From Akkermansia sp. N21116 (GTDB lineage: Bacteria > Verrucomicrobiota > Verrucomicrobiia > Verrucomicrobiales > Akkermansiaceae), in assembly GCF_029854705.2 (NCBI RefSeq), contig NZ_CP139035.1:2356001-2420000 (forward strand): DNA of 64,000 nucleotides, given 5' to 3'. Below the pieces are notes generated by a model that worked only from the letters and a program-made list of their open reading frames with translations, was not told the origin of the DNA and made no database searches. Shown here piece by piece: positions 27,171-35,879 of this stretch; position 1 is the stretch's first letter, and the number at the start of each line of letters is the position of its first letter. Both the position numbers and the translations under genes were made by a program.

Positions 27171-27704
27171 ATGAAACACATCACTGAACCGATTCTGGAC
27201 GAGGAAGGCATACGGCTGGCTCTCACCCGAATAGCCATGGGCATTGCCGCCCGCAACAACGGGGAGCCGTTGGGCATCGTCGGCCTTCTCAGCCGGGGAG
27301 ACGTCCTGGCCATGCGCCTGGCGACCATGATCCGTGAACTCGGCGTCGACACCATGTGCGGCGCCATTGACATTTCACTCTACCGGGACGACATCTACAA
27401 GCTCGAAGCAAAACCTGCTTTGCGTTCGTCCAACCTGTCCTTTTCGACTGACGACATGCGCATCGTCCTGGTCGATGATGTCTTGAACACGGGCCGGACC
27501 ATTCGTGCAGCTCTCAACGCCATCTTCGACTATGGCCGTCCGGCCCGCATCGAACTGGCCTGCCTGATTGATCGAAGCGGACGGGAAGTCCCCATCCAGC
27601 CTGACTACGTCGGTCACCAAATGGACAACACGGACGATAAAGTCATCGTCAAACTCCAGGAAATCGACGACATCGACGTTGTCTTTCTTCAATCCAGGGC
27701 CTAA
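27171..27704 (+). CDS. pyrR: PyrR-type uracil phosphoribosyltransferase / pyrimidine regulator
   Basis: 177 residues from the ATG at 27171. It has the PRPP-binding loop VLVDDVLNTGRTIRAAL and the PyrR-like MDNTDDKV segment near the C-terminus. PyrR binds pyr mRNA in response to UMP and has weak uracil phosphoribosyltransferase activity. Its position directly before pyrB and pyrC fits a regulator of that operon. A terminator hairpin overlaps its stop codon, which offers a possible site of control. Confidence 0.9.
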   Translation: MKHITEPILDEEGIRLALTRIAMGIAARNNGEPLGIVGLLSRGDVLAMRLATMIRELGVDTMCGAIDISLYRDDIYKLEAKPALRSSNLSFSTDDMRIVLVDDVLNTGRTIRAALNAIFDYGRPARIELACLIDRSGREVPIQPDYVGHQMDNTDDKVIVKLQEIDDIDVVFLQSRA

Positions 27705-27719
27705 TCATAGGCCCTTTTT
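27696..27719 (+). terminator. Terminator-like hairpin between pyrR and pyrB
   Basis: AGGGCCTA (27696-27703) pairs with TAGGCCCT (27708-27715) around ATCA, followed by TTTTT. It overlaps the pyrR stop codon and lies 52 bp before pyrB. It may attenuate read-through into pyrBC. An antiterminator partner was not identified. Confidence 0.7.
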
Positions 27720-27770
27720 CATATCCGCATCCCAAGGTTTTCCCAGAAATACATTCTTCCTCTACCGACA

Positions 27771-28697
27771 ATGAATCCACGCAAGGATCTACTAAACATA
27801 TCCTCCCTGAGCGACGAAGAAATTGCGACTCTCCTTGAATCGGCCATGCCGATGAAAGAACTGTTCACCAAAAGCGTCAAAAAAGTACCCGCCCTCAAAG
27901 GGAAATCCGTGCTCACCCTGTTCTACGAACCGAGCACTCGCACGCACTCCTCATTTGAAGTCGCCGCGGAACGCCTCTCGGCCGATGTCACAAGCTTCAC
28001 AGTATCCACCTCATCCGTCGTCAAGGGAGAATCCGTCCACGACACGATCGCAACCCTCCAGTCCATGAAAATGGACTATATCATCGTGCGCCACTACAAC
28101 AGCGGCCTCCCCGCCGTGATCGCCCGTGCTACCAACGCCAGTGTCATCAATGCCGGGGACGGCGCCCACGCCCATCCCACCCAGGCTCTGCTGGACGCCT
28201 TCACCATCCGCGAGGCCTCCGGCAGCATCGCCGGAAGGAAAATCGTCATCATCGGAGACATCCTCCACTCCCGCGTAGCACGTTCCACCTCCCTCATCTT
28301 GAAAAGGCTGGGCGCCCAGGTCGCCTATCTGGGGCCGGGTTCGCTCGTACCTCCGACAGCCCATTCCGGCATACCGATCTTCAAAACATTCGACGAGGCC
28401 TTTGCCTGGAAACCTGATTTCATCTACCTCCTCCGCGTCCAGAAGGAACGCCAGGACGCTCCCTTCTTCCCCAGCTCGCGCGAGTACAACAAAATCTACG
28501 GCGTCACGGAAGAACGCCTGGAACGCATCGCCGGCGAAGGCATGTACATCATGCACCCCGGTCCCGTCAACCGCGGCGTGGAAATCTGCGATGCCGCGAT
28601 GGAGTACGAACGCTGCCTCATCAACACGCAGGTAGAAAACGGCATCGCCTGCCGCATGTCCGTCCTCTACCACCTTTGCCCCCAAACCCAACACTGA
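27771..28697 (+). CDS. pyrB: Aspartate carbamoyltransferase catalytic chain
   Basis: 308 residues. It condenses carbamoyl phosphate with aspartate in UMP synthesis. The carbamoyl-phosphate loop STRTHSSFE and the HPTQALLDAF motif are present, and the length is standard. No pyrI regulatory chain is visible nearby, as expected for PyrR-controlled operons. The stop lies 13 bp before pyrC. Confidence 0.95.
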   Translation: MNPRKDLLNISSLSDEEIATLLESAMPMKELFTKSVKKVPALKGKSVLTLFYEPSTRTHSSFEVAAERLSADVTSFTVSTSSVVKGESVHDTIATLQSMKMDYIIVRHYNSGLPAVIARATNASVINAGDGAHAHPTQALLDAFTIREASGSIAGRKIVIIGDILHSRVARSTSLILKRLGAQVAYLGPGSLVPPTAHSGIPIFKTFDEAFAWKPDFIYLLRVQKERQDAPFFPSSREYNKIYGVTEERLERIAGEGMYIMHPGPVNRGVEICDAAMEYERCLINTQVENGIACRMSVLYHLCPQTQH

Positions 28698-28710
28698 GCC
28701 CTTTCTTTCC

Positions 28711-29982
28711 ATGAGCACCTATTTCATTCGCAATGCTTGCGTCGCAACGACAGGAGACAAAATCGACATGACGGTTGCCGGAGGCATGATCGAAAGCATC
28801 TCTCCCGCCGGTTCCCAGACCGCCCCTTCAGGAGCCTCGCTCGTTGATGCCGGCGGGTCCCTCGTTCTTCCCGGCCTCTTTGACTTGCACGCCCATCTCG
28901 GACAGCCCGGCTACGAAAACCGCGAACGTATCGCCACCGCTACCGCCGCAGCCCTGCACGGCGGAGTCACCGGTCTCCAGGCCATGCCGGATACTTCCCC
29001 CGTCATGGACAATTCCGCACAAATCCAATCCTTGCTGGAATTGTGCCAGGAACAATCCCCCGTAACAGTCATCCCGACCGGATGCATCACCAAAGGAGCT
29101 GAAGGAGAAGAACAGGTCTCTTACGATTCCCTGAGAGCCAAAGGCGTCCAGTTCATCACCGATGCGGACCATGTTCCGTCCAACATACTCCTTCTCTACC
29201 GAGCCATGCAGTATGCAGCCCCCCTGGGCATCACCTTCGCCCTACGCGGAGACGTACCGGCTCTGACCGCCAAAGGAGTCATGCACCCCTCTCCCACTTC
29301 ATACCGCCTCGGCCTGGCCGGTTCTCCCGTCTGTGCAGAAGAAATCGGCATCGACACGATCATCCGCCTGGCCGCCGCTACGGAGGCCTCCCTCCATGTC
29401 CAGACCGTCTCGACCGCCGGAGGAGCCGAAGCCATCCGCCAATGGAAAAAAGAACGTCCGAACCTGAGCGCGGAAGTCGCTCTCCATCATCTTCTTTTTA
29501 CCCATGAAAACGTTGGAGACTACGACACGACCTACAAAACTCTTCCTCCCCTCCGCGACCAAAAGGACAAAGACGCCCTGATCGCCGCTCTTCAGGACGG
29601 CACCATCGACTGCATCGTCTCCGACCATACCCCGGCTACCCCGTTCGAGAAAAAGCAGGACTTCTGCGTCGCTCCCCACGGAATGGCCCTTCTGGATACC
29701 TTCCTGCCCGCATTATATGCCCATCTGGTCAAACCCGGTTTCCTCACCTGGCATCAGATCGTCACACTCTGTTGTGACAACCCCCGGAAGCTCATGCACC
29801 TCCCCAACGCCACTCTGGAAGCAGGCGTCAGCGCGGGTTTCGTTCTCTTCAATCCCGACGAAAACACCGTCGTTACGGAAGACTTTCTCAAGAGTCGTTC
29901 CCGCAACACCCCCTTCCTCGGGCAAACCATTCCCGGTAAAGTCCAGGCTGTCTTCGTCAACGGCAAAGCGCACCTGTTCTAA
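28711..29982 (+). CDS. pyrC: Dihydroorotase
   Basis: 423 residues. It cyclises N-carbamoyl-aspartate to dihydroorotate. The metal motif DLHAHLGQPG, an LQAMPDTSPV segment and the late DHTPATPFEKK motif identify a type I dihydroorotase. The start directly follows pyrB. Residue lysine/carboxylysine placement could not be confirmed by eye. Confidence 0.92.
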   Translation: MSTYFIRNACVATTGDKIDMTVAGGMIESISPAGSQTAPSGASLVDAGGSLVLPGLFDLHAHLGQPGYENRERIATATAAALHGGVTGLQAMPDTSPVMDNSAQIQSLLELCQEQSPVTVIPTGCITKGAEGEEQVSYDSLRAKGVQFITDADHVPSNILLLYRAMQYAAPLGITFALRGDVPALTAKGVMHPSPTSYRLGLAGSPVCAEEIGIDTIIRLAAATEASLHVQTVSTAGGAEAIRQWKKERPNLSAEVALHHLLFTHENVGDYDTTYKTLPPLRDQKDKDALIAALQDGTIDCIVSDHTPATPFEKKQDFCVAPHGMALLDTFLPALYAHLVKPGFLTWHQIVTLCCDNPRKLMHLPNATLEAGVSAGFVLFNPDENTVVTEDFLKSRSRNTPFLGQTIPGKVQAVFVNGKAHLF

Positions 29983-30059
29983 AACCGGATCACATTTCCC
30001 GTCTGAGGGTGTTTCCGGAACACAACCGTCCCCCCTCCATTTCCTCCTCGCCGCAGACC

Positions 30060-30731
30060 ATGCGCCCGATTGCGACCATCCGTACATGTTACCCGGGAAA
30101 ATTCGGAATTCCCCGGCAAAGCGGATTGATCCCCGATGATCCGGGAACCATCCGCTTCGAGCCGGAATTCCGCAATCCCGATGCCATTCGCGGCCTGCAA
30201 GGCTTCTCCCATCTGTGGCTCATCTGGCTGTTCAGTGAAAACATACGCGACACTTGGAGCCCCACCGTCCGTCCGCCGCGTCTTGGAGGCAACACGCGCA
30301 TGGGTGTCTTTGCAACGCGCTCCCCGTTTCGCCCCAATCCCATAGGCTTGTCTGCCGTCAAACTGGACCGGCTGGAGGTACACCCCGAACTCGGTCCCTT
30401 GCTCCATGTCCTCGGAGCAGACCTGATGGACGGAACCCCCATTCTGGACATCAAACCCTACCTTCCGTTTGCCGACTGTATCCCGGATGCATCAGACGGC
30501 TTCGCTGGCCAGGTCTTCGACCACAACCTTGATGTCTTGATACCTCCCGAATGGGAAGCTGTTCTTCCTCCAAGTTATCTTTCCCCTCTACGCCAAACAC
30601 TCTCCCAGGATCCCCGCCCCTCCTACCAGGACGACCCCGACCGTATCTACGGCCTCACCTACGGCGGGTTTGACATCAAATTCCGAGTCAAAATCAACGT
30701 TCTGACCGTTTGCAGCATCCAACCCGTATAA
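30060..30731 (+). CDS. trmO: tRNA (N6-threonylcarbamoyladenosine37) methyltransferase, TrmO/YaeB family
   Basis: 223 residues from the ATG at 30060; a longer frame from 30009 adds nothing conserved. Motifs GLQGFSHLWLIWLF, ATRSPFRPNPIGLSAV and DLMDGTPILDIKPYLP match the TrmO family, which methylates t6A37 of certain tRNAs with SAM. The C-terminal extension (PEWEAVLPP onward, with YGGFDIKFRV) is also seen in family members. Four bases separate it from the next gene. Confidence 0.88.
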   Translation: MRPIATIRTCYPGKFGIPRQSGLIPDDPGTIRFEPEFRNPDAIRGLQGFSHLWLIWLFSENIRDTWSPTVRPPRLGGNTRMGVFATRSPFRPNPIGLSAVKLDRLEVHPELGPLLHVLGADLMDGTPILDIKPYLPFADCIPDASDGFAGQVFDHNLDVLIPPEWEAVLPPSYLSPLRQTLSQDPRPSYQDDPDRIYGLTYGGFDIKFRVKINVLTVCSIQPV

Positions 30732-30735
30732 AAAA

Positions 30736-31911
30736 ATGGTTTCCTCCCTATCCAATCGCCCCTCAAGGCTGCATATCGCTTTTGACGACAACTTCAACTT
30801 TCGGGGCGAAATCGGAGCTTCAGTATCCGTTTGGAAGGATGGCCGGGAAATATTATCCCTCCACCGAGGTTACACGACGCACGCCCGTACAACGCCCTGG
30901 TCAAACCGGACACTCGTCCCCGTTTACTCCGCTACCAAAGGACCCGCCGCCGCTTGTATCCTGCTGGCCTTGCACTCCCAGGGTGCCGATCCTTCGCTCG
31001 TCATCGGAGACATCTGGCCGTCTTTCCCCATGCCCGGAGCCACAGTCCGCCAGCTCATGTCTCACCAGTGCGGCCTGGCAGCCTTCGACAGACCCGTAGA
31101 CCTGTTCGACCATGAAGCCTGCGTGGCTGCTATCGAAAGAACCGACCCCGCCTGGTACCCTCCCGATCACGGCTATCACCCGCATACCTACGGTCCCATC
31201 ATGGACGAACTCATGATCCGTCTCACGGGAGAACGCATCGGTACCTGGTGGGAGCGCAATATCCGTACCATTTTCGGGCTGGACCTTTTCATCGGGCTAC
31301 CGGAAGAGCATTTTGACCGGGTTGCGACACTCTACCCCGGCAAAGCAGACAAGGAAAGCCTCTCTACCCCCTTCTACAAGGAATACCTCCAGCCCGGCAC
31401 GCCCATCTTCCGCGCCTTTCATTCCCTCGTCGGCATCAACACCGTCCGCCAGATGAATACCCCAGCCGGCTGGACATGCGCCTCCCCCGCATTCGGTGCC
31501 GTTGCATCCGCACAAGGACTGGCCTCCTTCTATCAGATTTGCCTCGGCAGCCTGAATCCGCCTGGTACATCTTCTCCCTTCATTCCGGATGAAGTCCGTT
31601 CCTGGATGACGACGATCGTTACAGACGGAGAAGACAAAACCATGCTCACACCCACAGCCTATTCCTGCGGTTTCATGCTGGATCCCCGTGATCCAGCTAC
31701 CGGCATACCCCTCCGCCACCTTTTCGGCTACGAGGGTTTCGGTCATGCAGGGGCTGGAGGCTCCCACGCCTTTGCAGATCCCATCAATGGACTCTCCTTC
31801 GCCTACACCATGAACCACATGGATCTCAATGTCCTGCCCGGCACCAAAACCCAAGCCCTAGTCAACGCCCTCACCAGGGTCAACCACTCCCCCCCCTCCC
31901 TTCTCCGATGA
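30736..31911 (+). CDS. Serine hydrolase of the beta-lactamase/esterase (class C-like) family
   Basis: 391 residues with no clear signal peptide, so probably cytosolic. The SxxK motif is SATK (in VYSATKGPAAA), and HPHTYGPIMDEL supplies the tyrosine region. The length and the C-terminal GAGGSHAFADP box fit the EstB / beta-lactamase-related group, which includes esterases and peptidases. Substrate unknown. The stop overlaps the next start by four bases (ATGA), indicating translational coupling. A run of eight C residues lies just before the stop. Confidence 0.82.
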   Translation: MVSSLSNRPSRLHIAFDDNFNFRGEIGASVSVWKDGREILSLHRGYTTHARTTPWSNRTLVPVYSATKGPAAACILLALHSQGADPSLVIGDIWPSFPMPGATVRQLMSHQCGLAAFDRPVDLFDHEACVAAIERTDPAWYPPDHGYHPHTYGPIMDELMIRLTGERIGTWWERNIRTIFGLDLFIGLPEEHFDRVATLYPGKADKESLSTPFYKEYLQPGTPIFRAFHSLVGINTVRQMNTPAGWTCASPAFGAVASAQGLASFYQICLGSLNPPGTSSPFIPDEVRSWMTTIVTDGEDKTMLTPTAYSCGFMLDPRDPATGIPLRHLFGYEGFGHAGAGGSHAFADPINGLSFAYTMNHMDLNVLPGTKTQALVNALTRVNHSPPSLLR

Positions 31912-32651
31912 AAGTCACCAAAACCAGGGCCACAGCAGGACTCATCATCAGCGCCAGTCTGTTGGTGTCCCTTGTCTTCCTCTTTATGAGGATCATCGAC
32001 AACAGCAAGATTACTTGGGAATCCGGGCTTTCGCTAGGTTGTGCCATACTCTGGTCGGGACATGGAGTTTATCGTTCGATCATTCGCCTCAAAGAGGTAG
32101 GTTCCTGTCCCAAAAACTGGTCGGATGTTCCTCAAATGGCTCTTTACAACAATCCCGATCACATCGGATATTTCCTATGGAACCTCGTCTTTTCTCCTTG
32201 GGGAATGCCCATTAGTTCTTCTTTGAACCTTCTCCTCCTCGTCTGGATCGGCGTCTATGCATACCTTACCTCCCACCTCATTTTATTCATCATAGCCGTG
32301 TGTTGTCTGGCCGGTTTGAGAATATGGCTTTTCAAAAACTATAAACGACTGTATTTGAACATGAAAGAGGGAAACATGATTTCCCTCGTCGACCACCGGG
32401 GAGTACGTTGGATTATCCCGGGTAAAGACGATAACAACTGGCTGACCACAGGCAACTACTGCACCGTAGAAAGTGCAGACTGGAAAGACATCACCGATGT
32501 CCTTTTCTTCCCGCATTACTTTCAACTGAAATGCCGGAACATTGACTTTTTCGCCTTCACAGACAACATGGACGAAGCTCGCATGCTCGTTGCCCGCTAT
32601 TACAGGAACGGCAGTCCTGCCCTCTCCGTTCCGAACTCTTCATGTGGATAG
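31908..32651 (+). CDS. Membrane protein of unknown function
   Basis: 247 residues. Two hydrophobic segments at the N-terminus (about 9-28 and 40-55) and two in the middle (about 103-135) are followed by a soluble C-terminal domain of roughly 100 residues that includes a WKDITDVLFF segment. No domain was recognised. It is coupled to the preceding serine hydrolase by a 4-bp overlap and precedes another membrane protein by about 100 bp. Confidence 0.6.
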   Translation: MKVTKTRATAGLIISASLLVSLVFLFMRIIDNSKITWESGLSLGCAILWSGHGVYRSIIRLKEVGSCPKNWSDVPQMALYNNPDHIGYFLWNLVFSPWGMPISSSLNLLLLVWIGVYAYLTSHLILFIIAVCCLAGLRIWLFKNYKRLYLNMKEGNMISLVDHRGVRWIIPGKDDNNWLTTGNYCTVESADWKDITDVLFFPHYFQLKCRNIDFFAFTDNMDEARMLVARYYRNGSPALSVPNSSCG

Positions 32652-32754
32652 AGAAACTGCCGTCCCAAAATAAGGACGATTTCTTTCCGGGAGAATCTAT
32701 CCCTTACCTTTACCTCTTTACTTCCAGACAAATAGGACTAAAAGTAGTTCTATC

Positions 32755-34062
32755 ATGCAAGAAATCGGAAATTCTTCCCGGATTTTACTGCCCATCCCCA
32801 TTTCGCCGTCTTTACTCAAATGGGCTGGTTTACTCATGCTCCTTCTGGGACTGTCTCTTACCCCTTATTGGAACTGGCCCTCCCTGCCAACCCTTTATGG
32901 AGACAGAATCTCTCTTCGCGGTCCGTCAGGTATCTTTGACAACCTGATGTATATTCTGCATATTTTATTCTACATCAGCATCTACAGATTGATGGTCATC
33001 AGGAGAATGGAAGACCGATCCACAAGTCGCATATCCAACCCATGGATCATCACCGGAATAGTCATCGGTCTCAACATTCTGGCGACCTCACTTCCTTTCT
33101 CCTGCTACCAGTTACGCTCCCCCATACGTCTTGCCGCCCTCCTTGTGCCGGCCATTACGATGACATACGGCAAATGGAAAAGATATAAACAGGTCAAAAC
33201 ATGTGGATCCCTGTTGATTCTCCTGGCGCTCATGCAAACTGCCAATATGTTTGAGAATGACAAATGGTACAACTTCAAGGGCTTTCTGAGCTTCTACCAG
33301 GAGAACTCTCATTGGATCTCATCCGTGAGTACCTTCATCGTGCAAGGAGGAGTCGTCTATCTTACCAACAAACTCCTTATCATCTATCGACAGGACAAAG
33401 GAGAACCAGCCTTCCGGGAATGGCCTCCGTTCATCATTCCCAAATGGCTTATCCTGACATTGTTATGTTTTGTGGCAGCCGGTATAATTATAGGAGTAAT
33501 TCTATTAAAATCATCGATTCCCTTCTTTTCTACTTATGATAATTTCGCATTTCTGACTGTCGTCAACTGGAATTGGTTTCTACAATTACTGTTCTTTCTC
33601 TCCTTGAGTTTTACCTTGGCAATTCGCCTGAAATTATCCGACGGAACTGAAATCTTCCCCAGTCTGTCTCCCATGACCTGTTTAGTCGTATTACTTGCAG
33701 CCAATTCCCTGACAGCAGGTTTTCCTTTCTTTCCCGGCATGCTGACCCAATCCTTCTGGACACCTGATTATTATATCATCAACGTCATAGTCCTCATCGT
33801 TTCATTCCTGCCTTCCTTGCTCATCCTCGTTGTTTATTCAACAGGCAAATGGGCCGACATCCCCATGATACGTAACACCAGAAACTTTTTCATCGTCTGC
33901 GTCATCATGCAAATATTTATGATTTGTAGTACGGAAATGATGCTTCCAACTTATCTATGGTACATTTCTCTGGTCATTTTCACACTTTGCGTCATCCTCA
34001 TTCTTTTCTCCAACAACAAAGCCATCCGGACGCTCAAGGGATCATATAATAGACAACCGTAA
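32755..34062 (+). CDS. Polytopic membrane protein of unknown function
   Basis: 435 residues with about twelve predicted membrane helices (for example KWAGLLMLLLGLSL and YIINVIVLIVSFLPSLLILV). The loops are short and I recognise no transporter signature. AT content is higher than in the genes upstream, and the region 34063-34253 behind it is AT-rich without a gene. The start ATG at 32755 is followed by a short hydrophilic N-terminus. Function unknown. Confidence 0.6.
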   Translation: MQEIGNSSRILLPIPISPSLLKWAGLLMLLLGLSLTPYWNWPSLPTLYGDRISLRGPSGIFDNLMYILHILFYISIYRLMVIRRMEDRSTSRISNPWIITGIVIGLNILATSLPFSCYQLRSPIRLAALLVPAITMTYGKWKRYKQVKTCGSLLILLALMQTANMFENDKWYNFKGFLSFYQENSHWISSVSTFIVQGGVVYLTNKLLIIYRQDKGEPAFREWPPFIIPKWLILTLLCFVAAGIIIGVILLKSSIPFFSTYDNFAFLTVVNWNWFLQLLFFLSLSFTLAIRLKLSDGTEIFPSLSPMTCLVVLLAANSLTAGFPFFPGMLTQSFWTPDYYIINVIVLIVSFLPSLLILVVYSTGKWADIPMIRNTRNFFIVCVIMQIFMICSTEMMLPTYLWYISLVIFTLCVILILFSNNKAIRTLKGSYNRQP

Positions 34063-34253
34063 TACAAAAAGGGTAATTATCTCACTCATTGCCGAATAGT
34101 TTGAAGAAACTATTTGAGCATTACGGACAGTTCAAACTCCAAGAATGTTACCGCTTCAACACTCTTGATCATCATCTAATCCGAATGTTAATTTTTTTAA
34201 TTATTGATGTTTTATTGACTTACTCATCTCCATGCATACGATATGAAAAACTG

Positions 34254-35849
34254 ATGAAAATACGATCCTATCTCTATAATTCCTGTTGGATGCTTCGTCC
34301 AAAATTATGGTTTGCCGCAGCCATGGTGTCCATTTCACTCATACCGGGAAAGGCAGAACCATTACCCGGTCAATTGCCTCCTTCCGCCAATCAGGAAATA
34401 GGACAGCCATTGCCGAAAGCCCCCAAAGCAATCATTTACTTCTACACGGATGATCTGGGATATGGAGATACGGGATGTTATGGGGCGACGAAGATACCGA
34501 CTCCGAATATTGACAAGCTGGCCGATCAGGGATTGCGGTTTACCAACGCACACAGTACGACATCGGTCTGCACCCCGTCCCGTTATGCCGTCATGACCGG
34601 AGAATATCCGTGGAGAAAGAAAGGAGTCCATATCCTGCCGGGGGACGCAGCCATGGTTGTTCCCACAGCCGATCAAAGAATGACTCTTCCTTCCATGCTC
34701 AAACAGGCCGGATACAAAACATGCGCCATCGGCAAATGGCATCTGGGTTTGGGCAAGGGTAACATCGACTGGAACAAACCCATAACACCCGGCCTCAAAG
34801 AAGTCGGATTTGACGAAAGTTTTATTATGGCTGCCACCGCCGACCGGGTGCCCTGCGTCTATCTCAGGGACGGCAAAGTCGTCAATCTCGATCCCAACGA
34901 TCCGATTGAAGTCAGCTATAAGAAGAATTTCCCGGGAGAACCTACCGGCAAGGATCATCCGGAACTCTTGCGTTTCCATCCCAGCATGGGGCATAACGGA
35001 ACCATCGTTGATGGCATCAGCCGAATCGGATTTATGAAAGGCGGGAAAGCCGCATTATGGAAAGACGGCGATCTGGCCGATACATTGACCGACGAGGCGG
35101 TCAAATTCATTCGGGCCAACAGTGAAAAACCTTTCTTCATGTACTTTGCCACCAATGATATTCATGTTCCCCGGGATCCCCATAAGAGGTTTCTGGGTAA
35201 AAGCCAATGCGGTATCAGAGGAGATGCAACCGTTCAGATGGACGATTGCCTGAGACGGATCATGGAAGTACTGGAACAACAGGGAATCAAAGACGATACG
35301 CTCATTATTTTTTCGAGTGACAATGGCCCTGTAGTCGACGACGGATATGCCGATGGAGCCGAACGGGATTTAAACAACCACCGGCCTGCCGGAAACCTAC
35401 GGGGAGGCAAATGCTCAGTCTTCGAAGGAGGTACCCGGATCCCTTTCATCGTTTGGTGGCCCGGCAAAGTAGATCCAGGAACAAGTGATGCCCTGGTCTG
35501 CCAAATGGATTTGGGAGCATCTCTTGCCTCTCTGACTAAACAAAACATACCTGCCGGAGCTTTTCCCGACAGTCAGAATCTTCTGCCAGCCTTGCTAGGA
35601 CACAGCAAGAAAGGACGTCAGGAACTTGTCGAACACGGGTTCGGAGATAAAAATCTGGCTTTCCTCAAAGGAGATTGGAAGTACATCCCCCCGGAAAGCC
35701 TCTCATCGGAAGAAAGAAAAAATGCTCCCGATGGACTTTTATTCAACCTCAAGGATGACTTGGGGGAAAGTCGCAATATTATTTCCCGGCATCCCGATGT
35801 TGCCAAAATGATGGACCGGGAATTACAACAACAACAACACGCTAAATAG
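34254..35849 (+). CDS. Secreted formylglycine-dependent sulfatase
   Basis: 531 residues from the ATG at 34254, chosen because a signal peptide (LWFAAAMVSISLIPGKAE) lies about 15 residues on. An upstream TTG at 34089 would add an unlikely 55-residue front. The active-site motif CTPSR has Cys106 as the residue converted to formylglycine. YTDDLGYGDTGCYG and IIFSSDNGP supply calcium ligands, and AIGKWHLG is the second sulfatase signature. It would remove sulfate from glycans, plausibly mucin or glycosaminoglycan sugars, in the periplasm or outside. A maturase is not encoded nearby. Confidence 0.92.
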   Translation: MKIRSYLYNSCWMLRPKLWFAAAMVSISLIPGKAEPLPGQLPPSANQEIGQPLPKAPKAIIYFYTDDLGYGDTGCYGATKIPTPNIDKLADQGLRFTNAHSTTSVCTPSRYAVMTGEYPWRKKGVHILPGDAAMVVPTADQRMTLPSMLKQAGYKTCAIGKWHLGLGKGNIDWNKPITPGLKEVGFDESFIMAATADRVPCVYLRDGKVVNLDPNDPIEVSYKKNFPGEPTGKDHPELLRFHPSMGHNGTIVDGISRIGFMKGGKAALWKDGDLADTLTDEAVKFIRANSEKPFFMYFATNDIHVPRDPHKRFLGKSQCGIRGDATVQMDDCLRRIMEVLEQQGIKDDTLIIFSSDNGPVVDDGYADGAERDLNNHRPAGNLRGGKCSVFEGGTRIPFIVWWPGKVDPGTSDALVCQMDLGASLASLTKQNIPAGAFPDSQNLLPALLGHSKKGRQELVEHGFGDKNLAFLKGDWKYIPPESLSSEERKNAPDGLLFNLKDDLGESRNIISRHPDVAKMMDRELQQQQHAK

Positions 35850-35879
35850 TAATAAATTATACTGTTTCATAGTAAAAAA

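Noticed and set aside
31889-31896. C8 run at the end of the serine hydrolase gene as a phase-variation tract
   Set aside because: It lies in the last few codons, so slippage would change little apart from coupling to the next gene; too short to claim more.
34089-34253. TTG start for the sulfatase, adding 55 residues
   Set aside because: The added segment would sit before a clear signal peptide and is AT-rich non-coding in character.
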